This document shows positions 23,882 to 35,100 of a stretch of 64,000 nucleotides of DNA, piece after piece (position 1 is the stretch's first letter; every line of letters starts with the position of its first letter). The position numbers and the translations under genes were made by a program. The DNA lies in assembly GCA_965243755.1 (NCBI GenBank), contig CBDEVW010000002.1, positions 682,001 to 746,000 of the forward strand, read 5' to 3'. Source of the stretch: JANSWY01 sp965243755. GTDB lineage: Bacteria; Bacteroidota; Bacteroidia; Cytophagales; Cyclobacteriaceae. The notes under the pieces were generated by a model that searched no databases, was not told where the DNA came from, and was given only the letters and a program-made list of their open reading frames with translations.

Positions 23882-25822
23882 ATGCTGGAAAGCCTTCTTG
23901 ATAAACAATCTTTGATTCTCCTGGGAGGGTTTCTTATTGTTGCAATTTCTGCTAATCAGATTTCCAGAGTATTTAAACAAATACACTTGCCACTGATTAC
24001 CGGGTTTATCATTACGGGGATCATTGCTGGCCCATACTTTCTGAGGCTGATACCTGCTTCAGTTGGTAAGCACCTAGGTTTTATCAATGAACTGTCCCTT
24101 GCTTTCATTGCTTTTGCGGCTGGAGCAGAGCTTTACCTGAAAGAGTTGAGGAGCAGATTTAAGAGCATCAAATGGAATACTTTTGGACAACTGGTGATCA
24201 CTTTTGTAGTAGGAGGATTAGGGGTGTTTTTCATCGCAGATCTAATCCCATATATGAAAGACCTTTCAGTAACAGCTAAAATAGCCGTTTCGATATTGAC
24301 CGGGACGATTTTTGTCGCCAGATCACCCGCTTCAGCAATTGCGGTTGTCAATGAGTTGAGGGCAAGAGGACCATTTACACAAACTGTAATGGGTGTTACT
24401 GTACTCAAGGACTTTATAGTGATCATATTGTTTGCGGTAAACCTGTCGGTAGCAAAAACTTTAATATCAGGACAGGACTTCAATTTCTTGAGTGTCCTTA
24501 AAATCTTATTAGAGCTGGCGCTCTCAATTGGCGTGGGGTATACCTACGGATTTGCCCTGAGATACCTGATGTCGTGGAAGATAAAAACAACTTACAAGAC
24601 ACTTTATATTGTGTTGTTGGGATATTCGGCCTATCTATTGGGACATGTCACTCATTATCTGACCGGTACTTATCTGCCCTTCGAAATGGCCATTGAGCCA
24701 CTTCTGATATGTATTTTAGCCAGTTTTTTTGTGACCAATTATTCGAGGTATCGTGTAGAGTTCCTGAAAATAATTGAAGAGACATCACCTTACATCTATA
24801 TCGGGTTTTTCACGCTGACTGGCGCCACAATGGAAGTGGATGTGCTGTGGAGAGTATCGGGGATAGCGGTGCTCTTATTTCTGATCCGCCTCTCTACAAT
24901 GATTATGGGGAGTTATGTGGGCGGCATGCTGGCAAAGGATCCAATGAAACATATGAATTATGGTTGGATGCCCTACATTACACAGGCTGGAGTAGCACTT
25001 GGTTTGGCTACAATCATTGCTTCAACATTTCCCGGCTGGGGTAATCAGTTTGCCACGGTGGTGATTGCCGTAATAGTACTTAATCAATTTGTAGGGCCTC
25101 CATTGTTTAAATACTCGCTGAATAAACTTGGGGAAGATCACAGTAAAGCAGATGCCGCTGAGTTTGATGGGATTCGGGATGCTATCATTTTTGGTTTGGA
25201 AAATCAATCAATTGCCCTGGCCAGACAACTTCATCAAAAAGACTGGAAGGTACAGTTGGTGACTAAAAAAGAGCGAGGCAGTTTCCAGGAACCAGAGGAC
25301 ATCAACCTGGTATATGTAAAAGATGTTAACCTGGAAGTACTACTTTCTATGCACGCTGACAAAACTGAAGCGGTGGTGTGTATGCTCTCCGATGAGGAAA
25401 ATTATAAAATCTGCGAACTGTGTTACGAGCACCTCGGAACACGTGACCTTATTGTCAGACTTAACGAAAGGTGGAATTACGACAAGTTCCTGGCACTGGA
25501 TGTAAAAATAGTGGATCCTTCTACGGCAATTGTAAGTTTATTGGACCACTTTGTAAGATCTCCACTTGCTACTTCTTTGTTGTTAGGCATGGAGGAAGAT
25601 CAGGATACAAGAGACATAGAGCTCGAAAACCCCAATATTCACGGACTACCATTGCGAGAATTGAGGCTGCCTAATGATGTGATTATTTTGTCCATAAAGA
25701 GAGCTGGCCATATGATTATTTCTCACGGATACACCAGACTGAGAATTCATGATATTGTAACGGTAGTGGGGAGCAATCATAGTCTTGACGAGATTTCTTT
25801 GAGATTCAGCAACTACCAGTAA
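23882..25822 (+). CDS. Monovalent cation:proton antiporter (CPA2/KefB-like) with TrkA-N domain
   Basis: 646 residues. The first ~400 contain about 12 hydrophobic segments of the Na+/H+ exchanger domain (HLPLITGFIITGIIAGPYF, FIAFAAGAELYLKEL, GTIFVARSPASAIAVVNEL). From about 425 a cytoplasmic TrkA-N-like Rossmann domain begins (AIIFGLENQSIALARQLH), but the usual GxGxxG loop is altered, so NAD binding is doubtful. A TrkA-C-like end follows (LSIKRAGHMIISHGYTRL). Predicted Na+ or K+ efflux regulated by the C-terminal domain. The following glyS gene starts 53 bp later. Confidence 0.9.
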   Translation: MLESLLDKQSLILLGGFLIVAISANQISRVFKQIHLPLITGFIITGIIAGPYFLRLIPASVGKHLGFINELSLAFIAFAAGAELYLKELRSRFKSIKWNTFGQLVITFVVGGLGVFFIADLIPYMKDLSVTAKIAVSILTGTIFVARSPASAIAVVNELRARGPFTQTVMGVTVLKDFIVIILFAVNLSVAKTLISGQDFNFLSVLKILLELALSIGVGYTYGFALRYLMSWKIKTTYKTLYIVLLGYSAYLLGHVTHYLTGTYLPFEMAIEPLLICILASFFVTNYSRYRVEFLKIIEETSPYIYIGFFTLTGATMEVDVLWRVSGIAVLLFLIRLSTMIMGSYVGGMLAKDPMKHMNYGWMPYITQAGVALGLATIIASTFPGWGNQFATVVIAVIVLNQFVGPPLFKYSLNKLGEDHSKADAAEFDGIRDAIIFGLENQSIALARQLHQKDWKVQLVTKKERGSFQEPEDINLVYVKDVNLEVLLSMHADKTEAVVCMLSDEENYKICELCYEHLGTRDLIVRLNERWNYDKFLALDVKIVDPSTAIVSLLDHFVRSPLATSLLLGMEEDQDTRDIELENPNIHGLPLRELRLPNDVIILSIKRAGHMIISHGYTRLRIHDIVTVVGSNHSLDEISLRFSNYQ

Positions 25823-25874
25823 CAATTTGGGATAATTCTTTTAAAAGTCTGTTCAACATGACAATTTTGCGGCT

Positions 25875-27425
25875 ATGGCTAAAATTGAAGAGAACAGCAC
25901 GCTAAAAAACATCATTGCTCACTCCAAGGAATATGGATTTATTTTTCCATCCAGTGAAATTTATGATGGTTTGAGCGCCACCTATGACTATGGTCAGTAT
26001 GGTGTAGAGTTAAAAAACAACATCAAGCAATACTGGTGGAAGGCAATGGTTCAAATGAATGAAAACATTGTTGGGATAGATGCTTCAATATTTATGCATC
26101 CAACCACCTGGAAAGCCTCCGGTCACGTAGATGCCTTCAATGACCCATTGATAGATAACAAAGACAGTAAAAAAAGATATAGAGCTGATAATCTTATAGA
26201 AGATTATGTGGCCAAAATTGAAGGAAAGATCCAAAAAGAAGTGGACAAGGCTGCCAAGAGATTTGGAGATTCGTTTGATAAAGAACAATTCCTTTCCACC
26301 AACCCAAGAGTCCTTCAGAATAAGGAAAAAATTGACACCATCAATGCCAGGTTTAAAAAGGCAATGGAAGAGGAAGATTTTGCTGATATGAAAGCCTTGA
26401 TAGAAGAGCTTGGTATTGCCGATCCTGTTTCTGGTTCTAAAAACTGGACAGATGTGAGACAGTTCAACCTTATGTTTTCTACTGAACTGGGCTCTTTGGC
26501 TGACGGTGCAAATAAAATATACCTACGACCTGAGACTGCTCAGGGTATTTTTGTGAATTACCTGAATGTGCAAAAAACCGGTCGCATGAGAATACCTTTC
26601 GGGATTGCGCAAATTGGAAAGGCTTTTAGAAATGAAATCATAGCTCGTCAATTCATTTTCCGTATGAGGGAATTTGAGCAAATGGAGATGCAATTTTTTG
26701 TAAAGCCTGGTGAAGAGTTGGAGTGGTATGAAAAATGGAAAGCTACCAGAATTAAATGGCATAAAGCACTGGGACTGGGAGAAGAGAACTACAGGTTTCA
26801 TGATCACCTTAACCTTGCCCATTATGCTAATGCTGCATGCGACATAGAATTCGATTTCCCAATGGGCTTCAAAGAATTGGAAGGTATTCACAGTAGAACC
26901 GATTTTGACCTGAAGGCGCACGAGGAACACTCTGGTAAAAAATTACAGTTCTATGATCCCAAAGAAGAAAAGAGCTATGTGCCTTATGTAATTGAAACTT
27001 CCATAGGACTGGATAGAATGTTCCTGGCAATATTGTCGGCTTGTTATGCGGAAGAGCAACTTGAAGATGGCAGTAGCAGAACCTTGCTAAGGATACCTCC
27101 AGCTTTGGCTCCAATCAAGGTAGCGGTCCTGCCTTTGGTAAATAAAGATGGGTTGCCAGAGAAGGCCAGGGAGATAATGGATGAATTGAAGTTTGAATTC
27201 AATGCCCAGTATGACGCTAAAGATGCTATTGGAAAACGATATAGAAGACAGGATGCCATAGGTACACCATACTGTGTGACTATTGATCACCAGACGTTGG
27301 AGGATAATACTGTTACAATCCGTGAAAGAGATAGTATGGAGCAGAGTAGGGTTACCGTAGATGAATTAATCAAAACACTCGGAGATTCAGTTTCCATGAC
27401 CAAATTATTGAAGAACCTACAATAG
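25875..27425 (+). CDS. glyS: Glycyl-tRNA synthetase (single-chain, alpha2 type)
   Basis: 516 residues, class II synthetase charging tRNA-Gly. N-terminal IAHSKEYGFIFPSSEIYDG and ATYDYGQYGVELKNNIKQYW, motif 2 region FGIAQIGKAFRNEI and RMREFEQMEMQFFV, motif 3 ETSIGLDRMFLAIL, then an anticodon-binding domain with YDAKDAIGKRYRRQDAIGTP. This is the homodimeric form, not the alpha2beta2 enzyme. It is followed after 1 bp by the M90 peptidase gene. Confidence 0.97.
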   Translation: MAKIEENSTLKNIIAHSKEYGFIFPSSEIYDGLSATYDYGQYGVELKNNIKQYWWKAMVQMNENIVGIDASIFMHPTTWKASGHVDAFNDPLIDNKDSKKRYRADNLIEDYVAKIEGKIQKEVDKAAKRFGDSFDKEQFLSTNPRVLQNKEKIDTINARFKKAMEEEDFADMKALIEELGIADPVSGSKNWTDVRQFNLMFSTELGSLADGANKIYLRPETAQGIFVNYLNVQKTGRMRIPFGIAQIGKAFRNEIIARQFIFRMREFEQMEMQFFVKPGEELEWYEKWKATRIKWHKALGLGEENYRFHDHLNLAHYANAACDIEFDFPMGFKELEGIHSRTDFDLKAHEEHSGKKLQFYDPKEEKSYVPYVIETSIGLDRMFLAILSACYAEEQLEDGSSRTLLRIPPALAPIKVAVLPLVNKDGLPEKAREIMDELKFEFNAQYDAKDAIGKRYRRQDAIGTPYCVTIDHQTLEDNTVTIRERDSMEQSRVTVDELIKTLGDSVSMTKLLKNLQ

Positions 27426-27426
27426 G

Positions 27427-28257
27427 ATGGTTTGCCAGGAATTCATACTGCTTCAACGACTGACTGCTGATGCCGTTGGGGCGGGTATGATGATGGGGCT
27501 GGCTATATTCTTGTTGATTGTAATATCGTCTATTCCAGGGGTAAATATTGGTTTTCGGTTTATTGGGTTACCACCAATAAAACCAAGGTACAAAAGAGTT
27601 CTGGAACAATATTCTGACTTTTACCAGATGCTTCCTCCCAAGAAAAAGAAACTATTTGAAGGGCGGGTACAGCATTTCATTAATATCAAGGAATTTATTC
27701 CCAGAAGAATCCAGAAGGTGACGGAGGAAATGAAGGCATTGATTGCAGCCTCAGCCATTCAGATAACCTTTGGGTTGCCCAAAATATATTTAAGTCATTT
27801 CAAAAGGATACTGATCTATCCAGACGACTACTATTCTACGATCAACAAGGTTTATCATAAAGGCGAAGTAAATCCAAGGGCGAAATTAATTGTACTGTCC
27901 TGGAGGCATTTTGTAGATGGGTACATTGATAAAACTGATGGTATCAACCTTGGTCTTCATGAAATGGCACATGCCCTTAGGTTAGAGAATTATATCATGA
28001 ATGATGAGTATCAGTTCTTCAATGAATCTGATCTGGATCTTTGGAACTTTCTTGCCCGGAAAGAGATAAAAGCAATCCGAAGTGGTGAAGTCTCTATGTT
28101 CAGAGAGTATGGAGCAACAGATGAAGAAGAATTTTTTGCTGTAGTCATAGAAAACTTCTTTGAACGCCCAAGGATGTTTTCGGATTATTGTCCGGATTTA
28201 TATTATGCAACAGTTAAATTACTGAATCAAAATCCACTAGAATATTTAAGTAAATGA
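27427..28257 (+). CDS. Zinc-dependent peptidase, M90/MtfA-like
   Basis: 276 residues. An N-terminal hydrophobic segment (about 18-40, GMMMGLAIFLLIVISSIPG) is followed by the MtfA-like core with the zinc motif LHEMAHALRLEN (HExxH) and a downstream Glu in ATDEEEFFAVVIENFFERP. E. coli MtfA is a cytosolic aminopeptidase linked to Mlc and glucose PTS control; the N-terminal membrane segment and the absence of PTS genes here argue for another role. It is 1 bp after glyS and overlaps the dGTPase gene by 4 bp, so the three genes form one transcript. Confidence 0.85.
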   Translation: MVCQEFILLQRLTADAVGAGMMMGLAIFLLIVISSIPGVNIGFRFIGLPPIKPRYKRVLEQYSDFYQMLPPKKKKLFEGRVQHFINIKEFIPRRIQKVTEEMKALIAASAIQITFGLPKIYLSHFKRILIYPDDYYSTINKVYHKGEVNPRAKLIVLSWRHFVDGYIDKTDGINLGLHEMAHALRLENYIMNDEYQFFNESDLDLWNFLARKEIKAIRSGEVSMFREYGATDEEEFFAVVIENFFERPRMFSDYCPDLYYATVKLLNQNPLEYLSK

Positions 28258-29606
28258 TGAACTGGGAAAGTTTATTGAGCTATCATCGTCCTGGATCCGG
28301 CATGCAGGTAGAGCACTCCATTGATCAGATCAGGAGTGCGTTTGAAAAGGATTTTGATAGAATTATTTTTAGCCATCCTTTCAGAAAACTGCAGGACAAG
28401 ACCCAGGTGTTCCCAATTCCGGAGCAGGACTTTGTGCACAATAGACTGACGCATTCCCTGGAAGTTTCAAGTGTAGGGAGATCGCTGGGCAAGACAGTGG
28501 GTACTGAGGTCATTAGAAAACATCCGGAACTTAGTGAGAAATTTAGTGCATTTGACTTTGGAGCAATTACGGCAGCAGCCTGTCTTGCTCACGATATTGG
28601 CAACCCGCCATTTGGTCATTCGGGGGAAGAAGCTATTTCAGGATACTTTAGGTCATCATCCGCCAGGTCGTTGTTTGGGGAGGCGCTCTCTGACCATCAG
28701 TGGAATGATCTTCGCAACTTTGAGGGGAATGCACAAGGCTTCAGAATTCTCACCAGCGATCATTTCGATAAGGGGCTGAAGATGACCTTTGCTTCACTGG
28801 GGGCATTTACAAAGTATCCTCACCCATCACTCCTGACCAGCAAAATTGAAGGCCGAAAGAGCCAAAAGAAATTCGGGTATTTTCAGTGTGAAAAGGAAGC
28901 ATTTCTAGAGATGGCAGATGTACTCAACTTGCCAAAACTCAACGATGAATCATATGCCCGACATCCGTTGGTGTTTTTAGTGGAGGCTGCAGACGATATC
29001 TGTTATCACATCATAGACCTGGAAGACGGTTGCCGATTGAACCTGGTTTCTTTTGAAGTGGTGAAAGACTTCTTTGCCAGAATCCTGAAGGAGAAATTCA
29101 GCGAAGAAAAACTCAGCAGAATCAATGGGAAAGATGAAAAAATCAGTGTGCTGAGAGCATTGGTAATCAATCAGTTGATCGCAGAGGTTTCAGAGACTTT
29201 TATGAAAAATGAGGAAGAAATCCTGGAGGCCAATTTTGATCAGTCTATCGTAGATTGTATTCCGTCATCCGCTATACTGGCAGAAATCAGCAAGTTGTCG
29301 ATTGAAAAGCTGTATCGAGCACAGGTTGTGTTGGAGAAAGAAGCAGGAGGGTACGAAGTGATCGAAGGGTTATTGGAAAGTTTTTGCACTTCGATGTATG
29401 CCAATTACTATCAAAACGAAGCACTGACAGGTAAGAAGAAAAGTGTATTCAGGCTTTTGCCTGACGATCTTAAATCACAGCTTGATGAGGCTGGAAATCT
29501 ATATGAAAGATTATTGCTGGTTACCGACTTTATTTCAGGTCTCACCGACAGGCATGCGATTTCATTGTTTAAAACTATTAAGGGGATCTCATTACCAATT
29601 ATCTAG
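28254..29606 (+). CDS. dgt: Deoxyguanosinetriphosphate triphosphohydrolase (dGTPase)
   Basis: 450 residues, HD-superfamily phosphohydrolase converting dGTP to deoxyguanosine and triphosphate. Signatures: IIFSHPFRKLQDKTQVFP, the metal His in FVHNRLTHSLEVSSVGR, AACLAHDIGNPPFGHSGEEA (HD pair), and DDICYHIIDLEDG. Either Met1 (ATG at 28254) or Met2 may be used; both overlap the M90 stop. Confidence 0.93.
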   Translation: MMNWESLLSYHRPGSGMQVEHSIDQIRSAFEKDFDRIIFSHPFRKLQDKTQVFPIPEQDFVHNRLTHSLEVSSVGRSLGKTVGTEVIRKHPELSEKFSAFDFGAITAAACLAHDIGNPPFGHSGEEAISGYFRSSSARSLFGEALSDHQWNDLRNFEGNAQGFRILTSDHFDKGLKMTFASLGAFTKYPHPSLLTSKIEGRKSQKKFGYFQCEKEAFLEMADVLNLPKLNDESYARHPLVFLVEAADDICYHIIDLEDGCRLNLVSFEVVKDFFARILKEKFSEEKLSRINGKDEKISVLRALVINQLIAEVSETFMKNEEEILEANFDQSIVDCIPSSAILAEISKLSIEKLYRAQVVLEKEAGGYEVIEGLLESFCTSMYANYYQNEALTGKKKSVFRLLPDDLKSQLDEAGNLYERLLLVTDFISGLTDRHAISLFKTIKGISLPII

Positions 29607-29665
29607 CATTCATAACAAATTACGCCTACTTATCCGCTAACTCTTAGATACCAAACAAATTTTGT

Positions 29666-29673
29666 TACCTTTG
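29666..29673 (+). promoter_or_regulatory. Predicted -7 element for the RND/MMPL transporter gene
   Basis: TACCTTTG matches TAnnTTTG exactly, 14 bp before the ATG at 29688. The -33 region (CTTA around 29643) is weak. The leader would be under 10 nt. Confidence 0.4.
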
Positions 29674-29687
29674 CCGACTATTAAAAA

Positions 29688-32093
29688 ATGTGGACAAAAC
29701 TTGCACATATCATTTTAAAATACAGAACAGCACTCGTCCTTGTACTGGCGCTTGTTACTGTATTCATGGGCTACCATGCCACCAACGTGAAATATTCATT
29801 CAAGTTGGCGGAAATTGTCCCTCATACCGATCCTGATAACATCTATTTCCGGGAGTTTAAAGAACAATTTGGTGAAGATGGAAACATCATTGCAGTTGGA
29901 GTCAAAGACAGCAGCATTTACAAGGTGGAAAATTTCCGCAACTTTGGCTATTTGTGCCGGGCACTCGGGGACCTGGAGGGAGTAGTGAATGTATTGGGCC
30001 TTCCCAATTTAAAAAAGCTCGAAAAAAATACTGAAAAGAAGAAATTTGAATTGCAGGCTATATTTCCTGAATACCCTGAGGATCAGGAAGAGTTGGATAG
30101 CTTATTGAATGGAGCTGCGAGCCTTCAGTTCTATTCCGGTCAGTTAATCAACAAGGATAATGGAGCCACTTTGGTTTTGGTGACCCTCGACAATGAAATT
30201 CTTGACACGAAATCAAGGATCGATTTGATGTGGGATATTGTGGATGTTGGGACGGCATTTGAGAATGAAACCGGGATCAAATTGCATTATTCCGGATTAC
30301 CATATGCCCGTTCGGTTAACATGAGAACGGTGAAAAAAGAGTTGAATCTATTCCTGATTCTTTCTGTAGTAGTGACGGGATTGATCTTGTTCCTGTTTTT
30401 CAGATCCTTCAAAGCGGTATTCTTTCCACTTGTCATCATTGGAGTTATTGTGTTGTGGGTGATGGGAACGCTATCTCTTTTTGGGTTTGAAATTACCATC
30501 CTGACAGGTTTGATTCCGCCGATCATTGTAGTTATTGGAATCCCCAATAGTGTTTACATGCTCAATAAGTACCATCAGGAGTATGCGAAGCATGGTAACC
30601 AAATGAGGGCACTTAGTACGATAGTTCGGAAGATTGGGATTGTTACGTTGATCACCAACTTTACTACGGCAGTTGGCTTTCTGGTATTGCTTTCCACGGA
30701 CATTACCATTTTAAGGGAATTTGGGATAGTAGCAGGTATCAATATCCTTGCGACATTTTTTGTTAGTATCATATTAATACCGGCAGTTTATTCGTATGTC
30801 TCACCACCTAGTTCACGTCATTTGAAGCATCTGGAATTTAAGTTCCTGAACATGTTTTTGAATGGTCTGGATAATCTGGTGCACAAAAGAAAAGCATTGG
30901 TATTTATCACTACTGCAGTAATTGTAGTGGTCTCTGTAATTGGTCTGCTAAAAATTCAATCCAACACGTACCTGATCGATGATCTCCCTGAGGATAGTCC
31001 TATGATTATGGATTTAAGGTTTTTTGAGGAGAACTTTAGTGGAATTATGCCACTTGAGGTAGTTGTAGATACTGGTAGAAAGAAAGGGGTTCAGAATATC
31101 CGAAATCTGCAGAAAATAGATGAGTTTGAAGCTTTCCTTGATTCCTGTAAGTACATTTCTCAGCCAGTTTCTGTGGTGAGCTTTATCAAAGCAGCAAATC
31201 AGGCATATTATAATCATCTTCCTAAATTTTATAAAATCCCATCGGGAAGAGATCGGGCATTTATCTTAAGGTATCTTTCGGAGGATTCCGATGAAGAAGG
31301 CATTTCCCAGGCATTTGTAGACAGTTTAGGACAGAAAATAAGGATTTCATTGAAAGTGGCTGATATTGGATCCGTGAAAATGGATTCACTGATTAATCAG
31401 GTGATAGAGCCCAGAATGCATGAAATTTTTGATGACACCAAAATGGAAGCCAGAATCACTGGAACAACTCCCTTGTTCATCAAAGGCAATAAGTTCCTTA
31501 TCGACAACCTTCTTACCAGCATGGTGATTGCATTCCTGATTATTGCATTGATCATGGTGATTTTGTTCAGGAATTTTAGAATGATTGTCATTTCTCTTAT
31601 TCCCAATATGATCCCACTTATTATCACCGCAGGTATCATGGGTTACTTTCAGATCCCACTAAAGCCTAGTACTGCGATCATATTTAGTATAGCTTTTGGG
31701 ATTTCCGTGGATGACTCCATTCACTTTCTGGCCAAATATAGACAGGAATTGTTTGCACATAATTTTTCGGTTCCGGTAGCAGTCAGTTATAGCTTGCGTG
31801 AGACCGGGGCATCTATGATTTACACATCAATAATTCTGTTTTTCGGATTTGTGATCTTTGCAGCATCAGAGTTTGGAGGCACCATCGCCCTGGGTATACT
31901 GACCAGCTTGACCCTCCTTTTTGCCATGTTGACTAACTTAATTGTGTTGCCTGCATTACTTTTGCGTTTCGATACTGGTAGAAGGGATCAGAATACCCAT
32001 CCGCTCATTGAACAATATCCTGACTTCTATGATGAGGAAGAAGATGAGGAGATTGATTTGGATCAGATTAAAGTGGATGTGAAGAACTCTTAA
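29688..32093 (+). CDS. RND/MMPL-family membrane exporter
   Basis: 801 residues with two copies of the RND half: an N-terminal helix, a periplasmic loop (about 40-215), then five to six helices (about 220-385); a second helix at about 405, loop, then helices from about 610 to 770. The SSD-like segments ILTGLIPPIIVVIGIPNSVY and FSIAFGISVDDSIHFLAKYR carry the pattern of hydrophobe-exporting MMPL proteins. No adaptor or outer membrane partner adjoins, so lipid or hopanoid-type transport is more likely than tripartite drug efflux (inference). The C-terminal tail is strongly acidic. Confidence 0.88.
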   Translation: MWTKLAHIILKYRTALVLVLALVTVFMGYHATNVKYSFKLAEIVPHTDPDNIYFREFKEQFGEDGNIIAVGVKDSSIYKVENFRNFGYLCRALGDLEGVVNVLGLPNLKKLEKNTEKKKFELQAIFPEYPEDQEELDSLLNGAASLQFYSGQLINKDNGATLVLVTLDNEILDTKSRIDLMWDIVDVGTAFENETGIKLHYSGLPYARSVNMRTVKKELNLFLILSVVVTGLILFLFFRSFKAVFFPLVIIGVIVLWVMGTLSLFGFEITILTGLIPPIIVVIGIPNSVYMLNKYHQEYAKHGNQMRALSTIVRKIGIVTLITNFTTAVGFLVLLSTDITILREFGIVAGINILATFFVSIILIPAVYSYVSPPSSRHLKHLEFKFLNMFLNGLDNLVHKRKALVFITTAVIVVVSVIGLLKIQSNTYLIDDLPEDSPMIMDLRFFEENFSGIMPLEVVVDTGRKKGVQNIRNLQKIDEFEAFLDSCKYISQPVSVVSFIKAANQAYYNHLPKFYKIPSGRDRAFILRYLSEDSDEEGISQAFVDSLGQKIRISLKVADIGSVKMDSLINQVIEPRMHEIFDDTKMEARITGTTPLFIKGNKFLIDNLLTSMVIAFLIIALIMVILFRNFRMIVISLIPNMIPLIITAGIMGYFQIPLKPSTAIIFSIAFGISVDDSIHFLAKYRQELFAHNFSVPVAVSYSLRETGASMIYTSIILFFGFVIFAASEFGGTIALGILTSLTLLFAMLTNLIVLPALLLRFDTGRRDQNTHPLIEQYPDFYDEEEDEEIDLDQIKVDVKNS

Positions 32094-32142
32094 TTAACCC
32101 AATTGGTTTTAACTCTTTAACTGTATTTAATCTTTAATTACT

Positions 32143-35100
32143 GTGGATAAGTATAGGGAATATAAAGGCATTAATTATGCAGAAGTAGCAGAAGACGTGC
32201 TACAATGGTGGAAGGATAATAATATTTTTCAACAGTCCATTGAGACCAGGGATGGGAACCCTACTTTCACATTCTACGAGGGGCCACCTTCTGCGAATGG
32301 AACCCCAGGTATCCACCACGTAATGGCCCGAACGGTCAAAGATATATTTTGCCGCTATAAAACTTTACAGGGATTTAAAGTGCAGCGTAAAGGTGGCTGG
32401 GATACTCATGGGCTCCCGGTAGAGCTACAGGTTGAAAAAGAGCTAGGAATTACCAAAGAGGATATTGGCACCAAAATATCAGTTGCCGACTACAACAAGA
32501 AGTGTAAGGAAGCGGTAATGAAGTTTAAAGGTGAATGGGACGACCTTACCGAGAAAATGGGTTATTGGGTAGATCTTGATGATCCTTACATCACATTCGA
32601 CCGAAATTACATGGAGTCGCTGTGGTACCTGCTTAAGAAACTATACGACAAAGGCCTGCTTTACAAAGGGTATACCATTCAGCCTTACAGTCCGGCTGCA
32701 GGTACAGGGTTAAGCTCACACGAGTTGAATCAACCTGGCACCTATAAGGATGTAAAAGACACCACAATTGTTGCTCAGTTTAAGGTTGAGAAAAATGAAA
32801 AATCATCATTTTTATTCGATGATGTTGAGGGTGATCTTGCATTTCTGGCATGGACAACTACTCCATGGACTCTCGCGGCAAATAATTCACTTGCGGTAGG
32901 CAAGAACATAGAATATGTAAAGGTTAAAACCTACAATGCTTATACTCATGAGCCCGTTACCGTAATTCTGGCAAAAGAAAGACTTTCGGCATATTTTAAT
33001 AGCAAAGCTGCAGACGTGGCTTATGAAGATTATAAGGCAGGAGACAAGCTTATTCCTTATGAGGTGTTGGCCACCTATAAAGGGCACGAACTGGAGGGAG
33101 TTGATTATGAGCAATTGTTGCCATACGTAAAACTTCCTAAACCAGCACTTACTGTTTTAATAGGGGATTTTGTTACCACCGCTGATGGTACTGGAATTGT
33201 TCACCTTGCCAAGACCTTTGGTGCAGATGATTATCGCGTAAGTGAGCAGTATAATGTGCCTGGTGTCTTTGTGAAAGATGAAGAGGGGCTGGACGTTCCG
33301 ATAGTTGACAAGCAAGGAAAGTACGTGAAAGAAATCACTGACTTTGCTGGCATGTATGTGAAGAATGAATATTACGGTGATGATGCTCCCGACAAAAGTC
33401 TTGATGTACAAATTGCCATTAAGTTAAAGGAAGAGAATAAGGCGTTTAAGGTGGAGAAATATGAACACTCCTACCCACACTGCTGGCGAACTGATAAACC
33501 GGTATTATATTATCCATTGGATTCATGGTTTATTAAGACAACAGCTTTTAAAGATCGCCTGGTAGAATTGAACAATACCATCAACTGGAAACCAGCTGCC
33601 ACAGGTACAGGTCGATTTGGTAACTGGCTGGACAATCTTGTGGATTGGAACTTAAGTCGATCCAGGTATTGGGGTACTCCTTTGCCAATATGGAGATCGG
33701 AATCCAGGGAAGAGAAATGCATCGGAAGTTTGCAGGAACTTCGTGAAGAAGTGAAAAAATCAGTTGCTGCTGGTTTTATGAAGGAAGAACTCCCTGAAGA
33801 CTTTGACCTTCATAGGCCATATGTTGATGATGTTATTCTGGTTAGTGATTCAGGACAAAAAATGTATCGTGAGAAGGATCTCATTGATGTGTGGTTCGAT
33901 TCCGGGGCTATGCCTTACGCACAGTGGCATTATCCATTTGAGAACAAAGAAATTTTTGACAATAATTATCCGGCTGATTTCATAGCAGAAGGCGTTGATC
34001 AAACCAGGGGTTGGTTCTTTACGCTCCATGCCATTGCAGGTATGCTATTTGACAGTATTGCTTTCAAAAATGTAATTGCCAATGGTCTGGTCCTTGATAA
34101 GGATGGTAATAAGATGTCTAAAAGACTCAATAATGCGATTGATCCTTTTGAGACCATTAAGAAGTATGGCCCTGATGCGACCAGATGGTACATGATTTCT
34201 AATGCCAACCCATGGGATGATTTGAAGTTTGACCTTGAAGGTGTTGGAGAAGTTCAGCGAAAGTTTTTCGGAACGTTATTCAATACTTACAATTTCTTCG
34301 CTTTGTATGCCAATCTGGACGGCTTCAAATATGAAGGAGAAGATATTCCACTGGGGGAAAGAACTGAAAGTGACCGTTGGGTTATCAGTAAATTGAATTC
34401 ATTAATAAAGGTTGTTTCCACCGCCTATGATGAGTATGAGCCGACCAAGGCTGCACGGGCAATTCAGTCATTTGTCACAGATGATCTTAGCAACTGGTAT
34501 GTAAGACTAAACAGGAAGCGTTTTTGGGTAGGTGAATTCAATAAGAATAAAGAAGCTGCTTATCAGACATTGTATACCTGCCTGAAGGTCATTGCAAAAC
34601 TCAGCTCACCAATTGCACCATTTTATACAGAGCGACTTTTCAGGGACCTGAATAGTATTAGCAATAAAGAAGGTGTGGAGTCTGTACACCTTACCCAATT
34701 CCCAAAAGCTGATGAAACTGTGATTGATCAGGAGCTTGAGATCAGGATGGGATTGGCACAACAGGTATCTTCTCTTGGCCATTCGCTAAGAAAGAAGGAG
34801 AAAATTAAGGTAAGACAGCCATTACAAAAGGTAATGATCCCGGTGTTAAGTGAGACGGAGAAAATCAGACTGCAGGCTGTAGAGGATCTCATCATTTCTG
34901 AGATCAATGTGAAATCTGTGGAATACATGGATGATGCAAGTGGTGGTATTGTGAAGAAGGTAAAGCCCAATTTCAGAAAGCTTGGAAATGAATATGGTTC
35001 AAGAATGAAGGAGGTGACCGCAGTGATCAATCAATTTACACAGGATGACATTCGTCAAATTGAGAGCCAACAATTTATTGATATAAAACTAGGTGAGGAC

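Noticed and set aside
25862..25869. CAATTTTG as a promoter element for glyS
   Set aside because: It lacks the TA of the -7 consensus and would place the transcript start at or after the start codon; glyS more likely has another start or reads through from the antiporter gene.
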